This document shows, one piece after another, positions 39,445 through 48,607 of a DNA stretch of 64,000 nt. The notes beneath the pieces were generated by a model that was given only the letters and a program-made list of their open reading frames with translations, ran no database searches and was not told where the DNA came from. How positions within the stretch are numbered: position 1 is the stretch's first letter; every line of letters starts with the position of its first letter. Source of the DNA: an uncultured Flavobacteriales bacterium (GTDB lineage Bacteria > Bacteroidota > Bacteroidia > Flavobacteriales_G > Salibacteraceae); assembly GCA_937899835.1 (NCBI GenBank), contig CALCCE010000267.1, positions 1 through 64,000 of the forward strand, in the 5' to 3' direction. Made by a program: the position numbers and the translations under genes.

Positions 39445-39989
39445 GCTATCAACCACGTTTGAAAACCACTTATAACGATACGATTCTTCCCAGTTTGAAG
39501 GAGAAGTATGGTTATAGCACGGTCATGAAAGTGCCCAGGCTTACCAAAATTGTGTTGAGCCAGGGATTGGGAGCTGCCGTTTCTGACAAGAAGCGCATTG
39601 AGTCTTCAGTAAATGAAATGAGCTTGATCGCTGGACAGAAGGCTGTGCCTACGTTCTCTAAAAAAGACATCTCCAACTTTAAACTTCGTAAGGGCATGCC
39701 CATCGGAGCAAAAGTGACCCTACGTGGTGTGAAGATGTATGAATTCCTTGACCGTTTGATCTCCGTGTCTTTGCCACGGACCCGTGATTTCCGCGGCATC
39801 AACAACAAAGGATTTGATGGACGGGGAAACTATACCCTCGGAATAAAAGAGCAGATCATTTTCCCAGAAATTGATATTGATAAGGTGCCACACATTCAGG
39901 GAATGGACATCACCTTTGTGACCACTGCTGATACCAACGAAGAAGCGTTGGCCTTGTTAACTGAATTCGGATTACCCTTTAAAAAATAA
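39441..39989 (+). CDS. rplE: 50S ribosomal protein L5
   Basis: A 182-aa L5 that carries 5S rRNA into the central protuberance. Conserved [35 protein letters not shown], and [19 protein letters not shown]. Start overlaps rplX by four bases; rpsN follows after three. Confidence 0.99.
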   Translation: MSYQPRLKTTYNDTILPSLKEKYGYSTVMKVPRLTKIVLSQGLGAAVSDKKRIESSVNEMSLIAGQKAVPTFSKKDISNFKLRKGMPIGAKVTLRGVKMYEFLDRLISVSLPRTRDFRGINNKGFDGRGNYTLGIKEQIIFPEIDIDKVPHIQGMDITFVTTADTNEEALALLTEFGLPFKK

Positions 39990-39992
39990 ATC

Positions 39993-40262
39993 ATGGCGAA
40001 AGAGTCGATGAAAGCCCGGGAGCGCAAACGTGAGCGCATGGTAGCTCAATACGCTGATAAGCGTGCTGCACTGAAAGCTGCCGGTGATTACGATGCTTTG
40101 CAAAAGCTTCCAAAAAACTCGTCGAAAGTACGGATGCACAACCGTTGCAAACTCACCGGACGTCCACGTGGCTATATGCGTCACTTCGGAATCAGTCGGG
40201 TTACTTTCCGCGAAATGGCTGTTGCCGGTTTGATTCCTGGTGTAACCAAAGCCAGCTGGTAA
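39993..40262 (+). CDS. rpsN: 30S ribosomal protein S14, zinc-free type
   Basis: An 89-aa S14 in the small-subunit head. It has the conserved end [18 protein letters not shown] and VPGVTKASW-like finish ([10 protein letters not shown]). Only one Cys is present, so the zinc ribbon of the short ~61-aa form is missing and this is the zinc-independent form. It is shorter than the ~101-aa E. coli protein. Confidence 0.98.
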   Translation: MAKESMKARERKRERMVAQYADKRAALKAAGDYDALQKLPKNSSKVRMHNRCKLTGRPRGYMRHFGISRVTFREMAVAGLIPGVTKASW

Positions 40263-40297
40263 TAACTCATTGACGAAAAGGCAAAAACAGCACTGCA

Positions 40298-40693
40298 ATG
40301 ACTGATCCTATAGCCGATTACCTGACCCGTATCCGGAATGGCATTAAAGCCAACCACCGTGTAGTGGAAATTCCAGGGTCCAACATCAAGCGGGAAATGA
40401 CCAAAATCCTGTTTGAAAAAGGGTATATCCTAAATTATAAGTTTGAAGAAGCTGGATACCAAGGCACCATCAAAATTGCCTTGAAGTATCATCCGGTTTC
40501 CAAAGTTCCTGCCATCCGTAAGCTGGTCCGCGTGAGCTCCCCAGGTTTGCGGTCCTACACCGGAGTAAGCAATTTGCCTCGGGTACTCAACGGGTTGGGT
40601 GTAGCCATTATGTCTACCTCCAAAGGCTTGATGACCGACAAAGAAGCGCGCAAGCAAAATGTGGGTGGCGAAGTTATTTGTTACGTCTACTAA
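40298..40693 (+). CDS. rpsH: 30S ribosomal protein S8
   Basis: A 131-aa S8, which binds the central domain of 16S rRNA; in E. coli it represses the spc operon by binding mRNA near rplE. Begins [15 protein letters not shown] and ends with [20 protein letters not shown], the typical S8 C-terminus. No S8-site mimic was recognised upstream. Confidence 0.99.
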   Translation: MTDPIADYLTRIRNGIKANHRVVEIPGSNIKREMTKILFEKGYILNYKFEEAGYQGTIKIALKYHPVSKVPAIRKLVRVSSPGLRSYTGVSNLPRVLNGLGVAIMSTSKGLMTDKEARKQNVGGEVICYVY

Positions 40694-40705
40694 AAGAACA
40701 CGAAA

Positions 40706-41257
40706 ATGTCACGGATAGGTAAAGCGCCCATCAATATTCCTTCGGGAGTGACCGTTACTTTCGCCAACAAAGTGGTGACAGTGAAAGGGCCTAAAGGTGA
40801 ACTGTATCAGGATATCGATCCTGCCATCACCGTTCAAATCGAAGAAGGTGTTGTGACTTTTGAGCGTGCTTCTGACGCCAAAGATCACCGTGCCAAACAC
40901 GGACTCTACCGCTCGTTGGTTAACAACATGGTGATTGGTGTTTCCCAAGGCTACAAATTAGAACAAGAGTTGGTGGGTGTAGGTTATCGTGCCAATTCAA
41001 AAGGGCAAGACCTTGAATTGTCTTTGGGTTTCTCTCACAATATCATTTTCAGAATTCCGGAAGAAGTAAAAGTATCTACCGTATCTGAACGTGGTAAGAG
41101 CCCAGTCATCACTCTTGAATCGCACGACAAGCAATTGATCGGTGCGGTAGCGGCCAAAATCCGTTCACTACGGAAACCAGAGCCCTACAAAGGAAAAGGA
41201 ATTCGTTTTGTCGGTGAGCAAATTCGCCGGAAAGCAGGTAAAGCTGCAGGTAAATAA
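40706..41257 (+). CDS. rplF: 50S ribosomal protein L6
   Basis: A 183-aa L6 near the factor-binding site, with two related RRM-like domains. Begins MSRIGKAPINIPSGV and ends KPEPYKGKGIRFVGEQIRRK, the standard signature. It starts 12 bases after rpsH. Confidence 0.99.
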   Translation: MSRIGKAPINIPSGVTVTFANKVVTVKGPKGELYQDIDPAITVQIEEGVVTFERASDAKDHRAKHGLYRSLVNNMVIGVSQGYKLEQELVGVGYRANSKGQDLELSLGFSHNIIFRIPEEVKVSTVSERGKSPVITLESHDKQLIGAVAAKIRSLRKPEPYKGKGIRFVGEQIRRKAGKAAGK

Positions 41258-41266
41258 TAGAGCACA

Positions 41267-41620
41267 ATGGCGATTACAAAAAGTTACCGTAGAAGCCGGA
41301 TTAAAAAACGCATTCGGAAGATCGTTTCCGGTACTGCTGCTAAGCCACGTCTCTCGGTGTTCCGCAGCAACAAAGAAATTTATGCCCAATTGGTCGATGA
41401 CCTAAGTGGCGAGACCATCCTTTCCGTTTCTTCTTTGAAAGCCAAAGAAGCACATGAAGGCAACAAAACCGACCAGGCCAAATTTGTTGGCAATAAGGTC
41501 GCAGAGCTTGCCAAAGGAAAGGGAATTGAAGATGTAGTTTTTGACCGGAACGGTTACCTCTACCACGGTCGTGTGAAATCATTGGCTGAAGCCGCCCGCG
41601 AGGGTGGTCTTAAATTCTAA
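41267..41620 (+). CDS. rplR: 50S ribosomal protein L18
   Basis: A 117-aa L18 that binds 5S rRNA. Conserved [31 protein letters not shown] and the end [23 protein letters not shown]. Standard order and length. Confidence 0.99.
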   Translation: MAITKSYRRSRIKKRIRKIVSGTAAKPRLSVFRSNKEIYAQLVDDLSGETILSVSSLKAKEAHEGNKTDQAKFVGNKVAELAKGKGIEDVVFDRNGYLYHGRVKSLAEAAREGGLKF

Positions 41621-41627
41621 GTAAGAA

Positions 41628-42146
41628 ATGGCAAACGCAAACGTAAGACGGGTTAAATCCAGTGAGATCGAGCTGAAAGATAAGCTCGTAGCCATTCGCC
41701 GGGTGACCAAAGTAACCAAAGGTGGACGTACCTTCAGTTTCTCTTCCATCGTAGTAGTTGGAAACGAAAAAGGGGTAGTAGGCCACGGACTTGGAAAAGC
41801 CAAAGAAGTAACTACCGGTATTGCGAAAGGAATCGACGATGCCAAGAAAAACCTGATCAAGGTACCCATCGTGAATGGAACTGTACCTCACGAGCAGGAA
41901 GGCAAGTACGGTGGGGCTCGCGTATTCTTGAAGCCCGCTTCAAATGGTACCGGTGTAATTGCTGGTGGTGCGATGCGTGCAGTATTGGAGAGTGTTGGTA
42001 TTACCGATGTATTGGCCAAATCCAAAGGCTCTTCCAATCCACACAACGTAGTGAAAGCCACCCTCAATGCATTGATGCAAATGCGGGATGCGAAGACAGT
42101 GGCCGAGCACCGTGGAATTGACATCAAAAAAGTATTTAACGGGTAA
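41628..42146 (+). CDS. rpsE: 30S ribosomal protein S5
   Basis: A 172-aa S5, involved in mRNA entry and accuracy. Conserved [35 protein letters not shown], and the C-terminal domain [20 protein letters not shown]. It lies seven bases after rplR. Confidence 0.99.
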   Translation: MANANVRRVKSSEIELKDKLVAIRRVTKVTKGGRTFSFSSIVVVGNEKGVVGHGLGKAKEVTTGIAKGIDDAKKNLIKVPIVNGTVPHEQEGKYGGARVFLKPASNGTGVIAGGAMRAVLESVGITDVLAKSKGSSNPHNVVKATLNALMQMRDAKTVAEHRGIDIKKVFNG

Positions 42147-42172
42147 GCGGTCCTCCGCCAAAAGAAAGAGTT

Positions 42173-42355
42173 ATGGCAACCATCAAAGTGACCCAAGTAA
42201 GATCCAGAATCGATCGTCCTGAGCGCCAGAAGCGCACACTCGATGCGCTGGGGCTACGCAAAATGCACCAGACGGTAGAGCACGAAGCAACACCTCAAAT
42301 TCTGGGCATGGTAAACCGTGTTTCTCACCTGGTGAAGGTAGAGGAAGTAAACTAA
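42173..42355 (+). CDS. rpmD: 50S ribosomal protein L30
   Basis: A 60-aa L30 of the large subunit. Sequence [20 protein letters not shown] followed by [18 protein letters not shown] is diagnostic. It sits in the conserved place between rpsE and rplO. Confidence 0.98.
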   Translation: MATIKVTQVRSRIDRPERQKRTLDALGLRKMHQTVEHEATPQILGMVNRVSHLVKVEEVN

Positions 42356-42376
42356 CGACATTAAGCAGTTTTTAGA

Positions 42377-42823
42377 ATGGGACTCGAAAATTTGAAACCG
42401 GCAGCCGGTTCTACCAAAAGCAAAAAGCGTGTAGGACGCGGACAAGGATCCGGATTCGGTGGAACTTCTACCCGCGGTCATAAAGGAGCTAAATCACGTT
42501 CAGGTTATTCAAAAAAGCTTGGATTTGAAGGCGGTCAGATGCCATTGCAACGCCGAATTCCTAAATTTGGATTCAAAAACATCAATCGTGTAGAATATCG
42601 GGGCATCAATCTCGACACCATACAAGGATTGGTAGATAATAAGAAAGTAACCGAAATCAATCAGGAAATACTGATTGCCAACGGTCTTGCTTCGAAAAAT
42701 GATTTAATCAAGATTTTGGGCCGGGGAGAAATTTCCGCCAAAATCAAGGTAACCGCACACGGTTTTTCCGCTTCTGCCAAAGCAGCTATTGAAGCACAGG
42801 GAGGAGAAGCAGTTACCCTTTAA
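42377..42823 (+). CDS. rplO: 50S ribosomal protein L15
   Basis: A 148-aa L15, a late-assembly protein. Gly/Arg-rich N-terminus with KKRVGRGQGSGFGGTSTRGH, then GFEGGQMPLQRRIPKFGF. The C-terminal globular part ends HGFSASAKAAIEAQGG. secY follows after 12 bases. Confidence 0.99.
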   Translation: MGLENLKPAAGSTKSKKRVGRGQGSGFGGTSTRGHKGAKSRSGYSKKLGFEGGQMPLQRRIPKFGFKNINRVEYRGINLDTIQGLVDNKKVTEINQEILIANGLASKNDLIKILGRGEISAKIKVTAHGFSASAKAAIEAQGGEAVTL

Positions 42824-42835
42824 TGCATAGGTTGC

Positions 42836-44164
42836 ATGAAAAAGTTTTTTGAGACAATCAGCAACATATTTAAGATAGAAGACCTGAGAGCTAGGATTTT
42901 GGCCACCTTGGGTTTCCTGCTTATTTATCGCCTGGGCTCTTTCGTGGTATTACCCGGAATCAATTCAGAAATCCTTGAGCAAGCCAGCAGCAACGCTCAG
43001 GGAATTGCTGCTTTGTTGAACTTGTTTGCTGGTGGTGCCTTCTCCAGGGCCTCCATCTTTGCGCTGGGCATCATGCCTTACATCTCTGCCTCAATTGTAA
43101 TGCAGTTGGCAGGTATTGCTGTTCCTTACATCCAAAAGATGCAAAAGGACGGTGAAAGCGGTCGCAAGAAGATCAACCAGTGGACGCGTTTGCTGACTAT
43201 TCTCATTACTGCCGGACAAGCACCCGGATACATTGCAACTCAAGTACCCGATCAAGCTATTACCGTCGATCCAACTTTCTTCTGGATTTCATCCAAGGTA
43301 TTGCTGGTAACCGGAACCATGTTTGTAATGTGGCTCGGTGAGCGCATAACCGACAAAGGAATCGGAAACGGAATTTCTTTGTTGATCATGATTGGCATCA
43401 TTGCAACGCTTCCCACCGCGCTCGTCTACGAATTCGGTTACCGGATGGACAATGGTGGCTTGGTCATGTTCCTGGTAGAACTGGTATTCCTTTTACTGGT
43501 AACCATCGCAACGATCCTGTTAATACAAGGAACTCGCCGGGTTCCGGTCAACTTTGCCAAGAAAATTGTAGGCAACCGCCAATATGGAGGTCAGCGTCAA
43601 TACATTCCATTGAAAGTGAATGCCGCTGGTGTAATGCCCATCATCTTTGCGCAAGCATTGATGTTTGTACCCGTAACGGTAGCAGGCTTTGGTAGCGGAG
43701 CAGAACTTTCCGCCTTTGCTGCAGCTTTCGCTGACATTACCGGATTCTGGTACAATGCCACCTTCTTTGTAATGATTATTCTCTTCACCTACTTCTACAC
43801 TGCGATCACCGTCAATCCCAATCAGATGGCAGATGATCTCAAAAGAAACGGTGGATTCATCCCCGGGATCAAACCCGGTAAAAAGACGGCAGAATTTCTG
43901 GATAACGTAATGTCACGCATTACCCTTCCAGGAGCATTCTTCCTGGGCGTGGTAGCCATCCTTCCAGCATTCGCCATGATGGCAGGAGTATCTACCGGAT
44001 TCGCCTATTTCTATGGCGGAACTTCCCTCCTCATTATGGTAGGGGTAACGCTCGATACCTTGCAGCAGATTGAAAGCCACTTACTCATGCGTCATTACGA
44101 CGGTTTGATGAAGTCAGGAAAGATCAAAGGACGATCTTCCAGCGCTTTTGGCATGGCTGGGTAA
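42836..44164 (+). CDS. secY: Protein translocase subunit SecY
   Basis: A 442-aa inner-membrane channel protein of the Sec translocon, expected to have ten transmembrane helices. Conserved LNLFAGGAFSRASIFALGIMP-type segment (plug and TM2 region), the cytoplasmic loop with GESGRKKINQWTR, ERITDKGIGNGISLLI, and the C5-C6 loop GTRRVPVNFAKK. Exports the signal-peptide proteins of the window before T9SS takes over. Position behind rplO is standard. Confidence 0.99.
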   Translation: MKKFFETISNIFKIEDLRARILATLGFLLIYRLGSFVVLPGINSEILEQASSNAQGIAALLNLFAGGAFSRASIFALGIMPYISASIVMQLAGIAVPYIQKMQKDGESGRKKINQWTRLLTILITAGQAPGYIATQVPDQAITVDPTFFWISSKVLLVTGTMFVMWLGERITDKGIGNGISLLIMIGIIATLPTALVYEFGYRMDNGGLVMFLVELVFLLLVTIATILLIQGTRRVPVNFAKKIVGNRQYGGQRQYIPLKVNAAGVMPIIFAQALMFVPVTVAGFGSGAELSAFAAAFADITGFWYNATFFVMIILFTYFYTAITVNPNQMADDLKRNGGFIPGIKPGKKTAEFLDNVMSRITLPGAFFLGVVAILPAFAMMAGVSTGFAYFYGGTSLLIMVGVTLDTLQQIESHLLMRHYDGLMKSGKIKGRSSSAFGMAG

Positions 44165-44176
44165 CACAGTCGGATT

Positions 44177-44965
44177 GTGGGTAAAGCAATTCTTCTGAAA
44201 ACAGACGAGGAGGTAGAACTCCTCAGACAAAGTTCTTTACTTGTTGGAAAAACATTAGCGGAAGTGGCGAAACGGGTGCAACCCGGAGTCACAACGCTCG
44301 AACTCGACGAAGTAGCGGAAACCTTTATCCGCGACAACGGAGCAGTTCCCGGTTTCAAAGACCTCTACGGTTTTCCGAACACCCTTTGCATGTCAGTGAA
44401 TCAGCAAGTGGTGCACGGAATTCCAGGCGACAAGCCACTTGAAAATGGCGACATCGTTTCGGTCGATTGCGGAGTGTTGATGAATGAATTCTATGGGGAT
44501 TCGGCGTACACCTTTATGGTAGGCGAAGTAGACGAAGCAGTGAAAAAGCTGCTCAAAGTAACCCAGGAATGTTTGCAAAAAGGCATCGATGCAGCCGTAG
44601 CCGGCAACCGAATTGGAGACATCGGATACGCGGTTCAGCAACACGCTGAAGCCAACGGATACGGTGTAGTGAGAGAGTTGGTAGGACACGGCCTTGGCCG
44701 AAGCCTGCACGAAGGGCCAGAAGTACCCAATTACGGTAGAAGAGGAAGAGGGGCAAAGCTTAAAGAAGGAATGGTGTTGGCCATCGAGCCAATGATCAAC
44801 CTTGGAATAAAAGCAGTACGGCAAGACAAAGATGGCTGGACCATCGTGACGGCCGACGGGGCACCTTCAGCACACTTTGAGCACGATGTAGCGATCCGTA
44901 AAGGAAAAGCTGATGTTTTATCCACCTTCGAGTACATCGAAGCAGTGTTGAACGAAAAAGAATAG
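44177..44965 (+). CDS. map: Type I methionine aminopeptidase
   Basis: A 262-aa enzyme that removes the initiator Met from nascent proteins. The metal ligands lie at D97, D108, H171, E204 and E235, the same numbering as in E. coli, within VSVDCGV, FYGDSAY, GHGLGRSLHEGP, LAIEPMI and FEHDVAI. The start is a GTG 12 bases after secY; no in-frame ATG fits the family start. It lies between secY and infA, as in many Bacteroidota and Gram-positives. Confidence 0.98.
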   Translation: MGKAILLKTDEEVELLRQSSLLVGKTLAEVAKRVQPGVTTLELDEVAETFIRDNGAVPGFKDLYGFPNTLCMSVNQQVVHGIPGDKPLENGDIVSVDCGVLMNEFYGDSAYTFMVGEVDEAVKKLLKVTQECLQKGIDAAVAGNRIGDIGYAVQQHAEANGYGVVRELVGHGLGRSLHEGPEVPNYGRRGRGAKLKEGMVLAIEPMINLGIKAVRQDKDGWTIVTADGAPSAHFEHDVAIRKGKADVLSTFEYIEAVLNEKE

Positions 44966-44983
44966 AAACAATAAAAAAACAAT

Positions 44984-45202
44984 ATGGCGAAGCAACCGTC
45001 CATCGAACAAGACGGAGTAATCATTGAGGCATTGTCAAATGCCATGTTCCGGGTAGAACTCGAAAACGGACACATTATCACTGCGCACATTTCAGGAAAG
45101 ATGCGGATGCACTACATCAAAATTCTTCCTGGTGACAAAGTGAAAGTTAGCATGTCGCCTTATGACTTGAGCAAAGGCCGGATCACATTCCGGTATAAAT
45201 AA
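44984..45202 (+). CDS. infA: Translation initiation factor IF-1
   Basis: A 72-aa OB-fold protein that binds the ribosomal A site during initiation. Conserved [37 protein letters not shown] and [16 protein letters not shown]. Canonical length. rpmJ follows after 12 bases. Confidence 0.99.
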   Translation: MAKQPSIEQDGVIIEALSNAMFRVELENGHIITAHISGKMRMHYIKILPGDKVKVSMSPYDLSKGRITFRYK

Positions 45203-45214
45203 AAAGAGCAAACG

Positions 45215-45331
45215 ATGAAAGTTCGCGCATCCATTAAGAAACGTAGTGCCGACTGCAAGATTGTCAAGCGGAAGGGACGTTTGTACGTGATCAACAAGAA
45301 AAATCCGAAGTTCAAACAACGCCAGGGGTAA
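45215..45331 (+). CDS. rpmJ: 50S ribosomal protein L36, zinc-free type
   Basis: A 38-aa L36 that reads [20 protein letters not shown] at the start and ends NPKFKQRQG. Zinc-binding L36 has three Cys and one His; here only one Cys (residue 14) remains, with Ser, Asn and Phe at or near the other sites, so this copy should not bind zinc. It lies between infA and rpsM, as in most bacteria. Confidence 0.97.
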   Translation: MKVRASIKKRSADCKIVKRKGRLYVINKKNPKFKQRQG

Positions 45332-45363
45332 TCCTTCGGGGTTAACCAGCAAACCACAATATT

Positions 45364-45741
45364 ATGGCAAGGATCGCAGGAATCGACTTACCCAAAAACA
45401 AACGGGGAGAGATTGGATTGACCTACATCTACGGTATCGGCCCCACCACGGCCCGCCAAATCTTGGACACTTCCGAGATTGATGTAAATAAAAAAGTTCA
45501 GGAATGGGATGATGCGGATCTGGCGAAGATTCGTGCATACATCAACGATCACCTGAAGGTGGAAGGTGCACTTCGTTCAGAAGTTCAACTGAACATCAAG
45601 CGTTTGATGGACATCGGATGCTACCGTGGCATTCGTCACCGTAACGGATTGCCGCTGCGCGGGCAACGTACCAAGAACAACAGCCGTACCCGGAAGGGCA
45701 AGCGTAAAACGGTTGCTAACAAGAAGAAAGCTACCAAGTAA
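45364..45741 (+). CDS. rpsM: 30S ribosomal protein S13
   Basis: A 125-aa S13 that contacts P-site tRNA and the large subunit (bridges B1a/b). Begins [20 protein letters not shown], with the [13 protein letters not shown] helix-hairpin and the end [20 protein letters not shown]. It opens the alpha-operon section; in E. coli S4 binds the mRNA here. Confidence 0.99.
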   Translation: MARIAGIDLPKNKRGEIGLTYIYGIGPTTARQILDTSEIDVNKKVQEWDDADLAKIRAYINDHLKVEGALRSEVQLNIKRLMDIGCYRGIRHRNGLPLRGQRTKNNSRTRKGKRKTVANKKKATK

Positions 45742-45792
45742 TCGGGTTGGTTTTAGGAAACTCCTACAACTCGTTTCACAACAGATTGAAGC

Positions 45793-46176
45793 ATGGCTAA
45801 ATCGAATACCAAGAAAAGAAAAGTTAAAGTTGATGCGGTAGGTGAAGCGCACATTCACGCTTCCTTCAACAACATCATTATTTCTTTGACCAACCGTACC
45901 GGTCAGGTGATCTCCTGGTCTTCCGCTGGAAAGCAAGGCTTTCGCGGTTCGAAGAAGAACACCCCTTATGCCGCTCAACAGGCTGCACAAGATTGCACCA
46001 AGGTAGCTTATGACGCAGGGTTGCGCAAAGTAAAGGTTTACGTTCGCGGACCAGGCTCAGGTCGTGAATCGGCCATTCGTACCATTCACAACAATGGTAT
46101 CGAAGTAACCGAGATCGTAGACGTTACGCCATTGCCGCACAACGGGTGTCGCCCACCCAAACGTCGTCGGGTATAA
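45793..46176 (+). CDS. rpsK: 30S ribosomal protein S11
   Basis: A 127-aa S11 on the small-subunit platform. Conserved [36 protein letters not shown] and the basic end [13 protein letters not shown]. It is followed by the longest gap of the ribosomal operon (98 bases), which holds a terminator-like hairpin. Confidence 0.99.
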   Translation: MAKSNTKKRKVKVDAVGEAHIHASFNNIIISLTNRTGQVISWSSAGKQGFRGSKKNTPYAAQQAAQDCTKVAYDAGLRKVKVYVRGPGSGRESAIRTIHNNGIEVTEIVDVTPLPHNGCRPPKRRRV

Positions 46177-46194
46177 CAATCAGAATTTTCAGAG

Positions 46195-46231
46195 CCTGGA
46201 GTTACCATCAGAACAACTCCGGGTCATTTTT
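46195..46231 (+). terminator. Terminator-like hairpin inside the ribosomal operon, between rpsK and rpsD
   Basis: A 9-bp stem CCTGGAGTT / AACTCCGGG (one G-T pair) with an 11-base loop, followed by TCATTTTTTATC. It has the form of a rho-independent terminator but lies 18 bases after rpsK, in the middle of the operon. No promoter match was seen between it and rpsD, so it may act as a partial terminator or attenuator that sets rpsD-rpoA-rplQ output. Confidence 0.65.
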
Positions 46232-46240
46232 TATCAATTA

Positions 46241-46258
46241 GTCCGCCTCAGTGTGGAC
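46241..46258 (+). promoter_or_regulatory. Second hairpin directly upstream of rpsD
   Basis: Stem GTCCGC / GTGGAC (one G-T pair) with loop CTCAGT, ending 16 bases before the rpsD ATG. With the terminator-like hairpin just before it, this could form an S4-responsive mRNA leader; autoregulatory leaders in front of rpsD are known in Bacillus subtilis. Whether this one binds S4 is inference. Confidence 0.4.
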
Positions 46259-46274
46259 CTGAAAAGCAAGCCAA

Positions 46275-46883
46275 ATGGCAAGATACAGAGGACCTAAGTC
46301 CAAAATTGCTCGCAAGTTCAAAGACCCCATCTTCGGTCCTGACCGCGCGTTGGAAAAGAAGAACTACCCTCCGGGAATGCACGGCCCGAACAAGCGTAGG
46401 ATGAAACAATCCGAATACGCTGTTCAGTTGCAAGAAAAACAAAAAGCCAAGTACACCTACGGAATTCTCGAAAAGCAGTTTGCCAACTTGTTTGACAAAG
46501 CTTCTCGTTCTAAAGGGATTACCGGTGAGAACCTTTTGCAATTGTGTGAATCCCGTCTGGACAACACCGTATATCGTTTAGGACTTTCCCCAACTCGGCG
46601 GGGAGCCCGTCAGCTGGTATCGCACCGTCACATTACGGTGAATGGTGAAGTGGTCAACATTCCATCTTACCATCTACGTCCAGGAGATAAAATTTCCGTC
46701 CGTGAGCGTTCCAAGTCACTGGAAGTAATTTCCAACTCTGTTGGTGCTGCCAGTTCTTCCGCTTATCCATGGCTGGAGTTCAACCGTGATACCTTGACCG
46801 GCACTTATATCGCAGTGCCCAACCGGGAAGATATTCCCGAGAATATCAAGGAACAACTCATCGTTGAATTGTACTCCAAATAA
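46275..46883 (+). CDS. rpsD: 30S ribosomal protein S4
   Basis: A 202-aa S4, a primary 16S rRNA binder at the mRNA entry. Conserved [38 protein letters not shown] (in parts) and the S4 RNA-binding domain [20 protein letters not shown]. No zinc-binding Cys cluster at the N-terminus. It lies 98 bases after rpsK behind two hairpins, and may control its own synthesis. Confidence 0.99.
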   Translation: MARYRGPKSKIARKFKDPIFGPDRALEKKNYPPGMHGPNKRRMKQSEYAVQLQEKQKAKYTYGILEKQFANLFDKASRSKGITGENLLQLCESRLDNTVYRLGLSPTRRGARQLVSHRHITVNGEVVNIPSYHLRPGDKISVRERSKSLEVISNSVGAASSSAYPWLEFNRDTLTGTYIAVPNREDIPENIKEQLIVELYSK

Positions 46884-46918
46884 TTGATCTTGTTTTTCAA
46901 CCAAATAAAGCTATTCGT

Positions 46919-47911
46919 ATGGCCATTTTAGATTTTCAAAAGCCAGATAAAGTAATCATGCTCAATTCGGATGATCGTCACGGTCAGTTCGAGTTTCGCC
47001 CCCTGGAGCCTGGTTACGGCATTACGGTTGGAAATGCTCTGCGGAGGATTCTGCTCTCTTCTCTGGAAGGATTTGCAATTACTTCGGTAAAAGTGGAAGG
47101 GGTCGACCATGAATTTTCTACCATCAAAGGTGTGGCAGAAGACGTTACCGAAATTGTACTCAATCTCAAGCAGGTTCGCTTCAAGCAGCAAATTGAAGAT
47201 ACCAACTCCGAGCGCGTGAAAGTAAGTGTGAAAGGACAAGAAACTTTCACCGCTGGTGATATTGGTCGTTTCACTTCCGCTTTCCAGGTGCTGAATCCCG
47301 AATTGGTGATTTGCAACATGGATCCCGGTGTAGAAATTACCCTCGAACTAACCATCGATCGCGGTCGTGGTTATGTTCCCGCTGAAGAAAACAAAGAAGC
47401 TTCAGACGTAATTGGTGAAATCGCCATCGATTCCATCTTTACTCCGATTCGCAATGTGCGTTACAACATTGAGAACTACCGGGTAGAGCAGAAGACCGAC
47501 TACGAAAAGTTGATCCTCGAAATCGACACCGATGGTTCGATTCATCCGAAAGAAGCGTTGAAAGAAGCCGCCAAAATTCTCATTCACCACTTCCTCTTGT
47601 TTTCCGACGAGAAGATTACCCTGGATGCGGAAGAAAAAGCAGCTGAAGAAGAATTCGACGAAACTTCGCTCCACATGCGTCAGTTGTTGAAAACCAAGTT
47701 GGTAGACATGGACCTCTCCGTTCGTGCACTCAACTGCTTGAAAGCAGCCGATGTGGAAACATTGGGCGATTTGGTACAATTCGACAAAAACGACCTGCTC
47801 AAGTTCCGCAACTTCGGTAAGAAGTCGCTCACTGAGTTGGAAGACCTCGTGGAAAACAAAGGCCTTTCGTTTGGTATGAACCTGGCCAAATACAAATTGG
47901 ACAAAGACTAA
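46919..47911 (+). CDS. rpoA: DNA-directed RNA polymerase subunit alpha
   Basis: A 330-aa alpha subunit. N-terminal dimerisation domain (about 1-235) with [20 protein letters not shown], a linker, and the C-terminal domain (about 255-320) with two helix-hairpin-helix motifs and [20 protein letters not shown], which contacts UP elements and activators. Standard length and location between rpsD and rplQ. Confidence 0.99.
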   Translation: MAILDFQKPDKVIMLNSDDRHGQFEFRPLEPGYGITVGNALRRILLSSLEGFAITSVKVEGVDHEFSTIKGVAEDVTEIVLNLKQVRFKQQIEDTNSERVKVSVKGQETFTAGDIGRFTSAFQVLNPELVICNMDPGVEITLELTIDRGRGYVPAEENKEASDVIGEIAIDSIFTPIRNVRYNIENYRVEQKTDYEKLILEIDTDGSIHPKEALKEAAKILIHHFLLFSDEKITLDAEEKAAEEEFDETSLHMRQLLKTKLVDMDLSVRALNCLKAADVETLGDLVQFDKNDLLKFRNFGKKSLTELEDLVENKGLSFGMNLAKYKLDKD

Positions 47912-47953
47912 TTGGGTAAATCGTTCCGTGAGGAACTATAGCATACAACGAAA

Positions 47954-48532
47954 ATGAGACACGGTAAAAAGTTCAATCACCTTGGCCGTAAAAGCGCCCA
48001 CCGAAAAGCGATGCTTGCCAACATGGCCTGCTCGTTGATCGAACACAAGCGCATCAACACCACGGTGGCCAAAGCCAAAGCTTTGCGCCTCTACGTGGAG
48101 CCATTGATCACCAAGTCGAAAACAGACAGTACACACTCTCGTCGTACCGTCTTCGGATACCTTAAAAACAAACATGCTGTTTCTGAACTCTTTCGCGAAG
48201 TAGCACCCAAAGTGGCTACTCGTCCGGGAGGTTATGTTCGGATCATCAAAACCGGTCACCGTTTGGGTGATGGGGCTGAGATGGCCATGATCGAATTGGT
48301 AGACTTTAACGAGTTGTACCAAACCGAGAAAAAAGCTGCCAAGAAATCCCGTCGTCGTCGTCGTGGTGGTTCTGGTGGCGAAAAGGTTGAAGCAGCCGCT
48401 CCTGCAGCCGAAGCTGTGGTAGAAGAGGCAGCGGAAGCAGCACCAGCAGCAGAGGCAGAAGCTGAAGGACCAGCCACCGATGCTGGCGAAAAATCTGACG
48501 ATAACGCCGAGGAAGAGAAGAAAGGTGAATAA
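47954..48532 (+). CDS. rplQ: 50S ribosomal protein L17 with long acidic/Ala-rich tail
   Basis: A 192-aa L17 at the tunnel exit. The first 120 residues are the canonical protein ([40 protein letters not shown]). An extension of about 68 residues follows: a basic patch ([14 protein letters not shown]) and then a low-complexity Ala/Glu/Pro tail ending in EEEKKGE. E. coli L17 is about 127 aa. The tail is likely disordered; such tails are seen in other Bacteroidota, with unknown function. Last gene before the operon terminator. Confidence 0.97.
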   Translation: MRHGKKFNHLGRKSAHRKAMLANMACSLIEHKRINTTVAKAKALRLYVEPLITKSKTDSTHSRRTVFGYLKNKHAVSELFREVAPKVATRPGGYVRIIKTGHRLGDGAEMAMIELVDFNELYQTEKKAAKKSRRRRRGGSGGEKVEAAAPAAEAVVEEAAEAAPAAEAEAEGPATDAGEKSDDNAEEEKKGE

Positions 48533-48560
48533 GCATCTCTTCACAAAATACCTCTTTACA

Positions 48561-48595
48561 AAAAGGACAATGCCTTTGGGCACTGTCCTTTTTTT
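48561..48595 (+). terminator. Rho-independent terminator of the ribosomal operon
   Basis: A long stem AAAAGGACA-TGCC / GGCA-TGTCCTTTT with one mismatch and loop TTTG, followed by a T-run. It lies 28 bases past the rplQ stop codon and 13 bases before carA. Confidence 0.93.
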
Positions 48596-48607
48596 ATTAT
48601 TTGACCA

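Noticed and set aside
44177-44179. GTG start of map as a possible annotation or sequence error
   Set aside because: The GTG gives the family-typical N-terminus and E. coli-like numbering of all metal ligands, so it is accepted as the true start.
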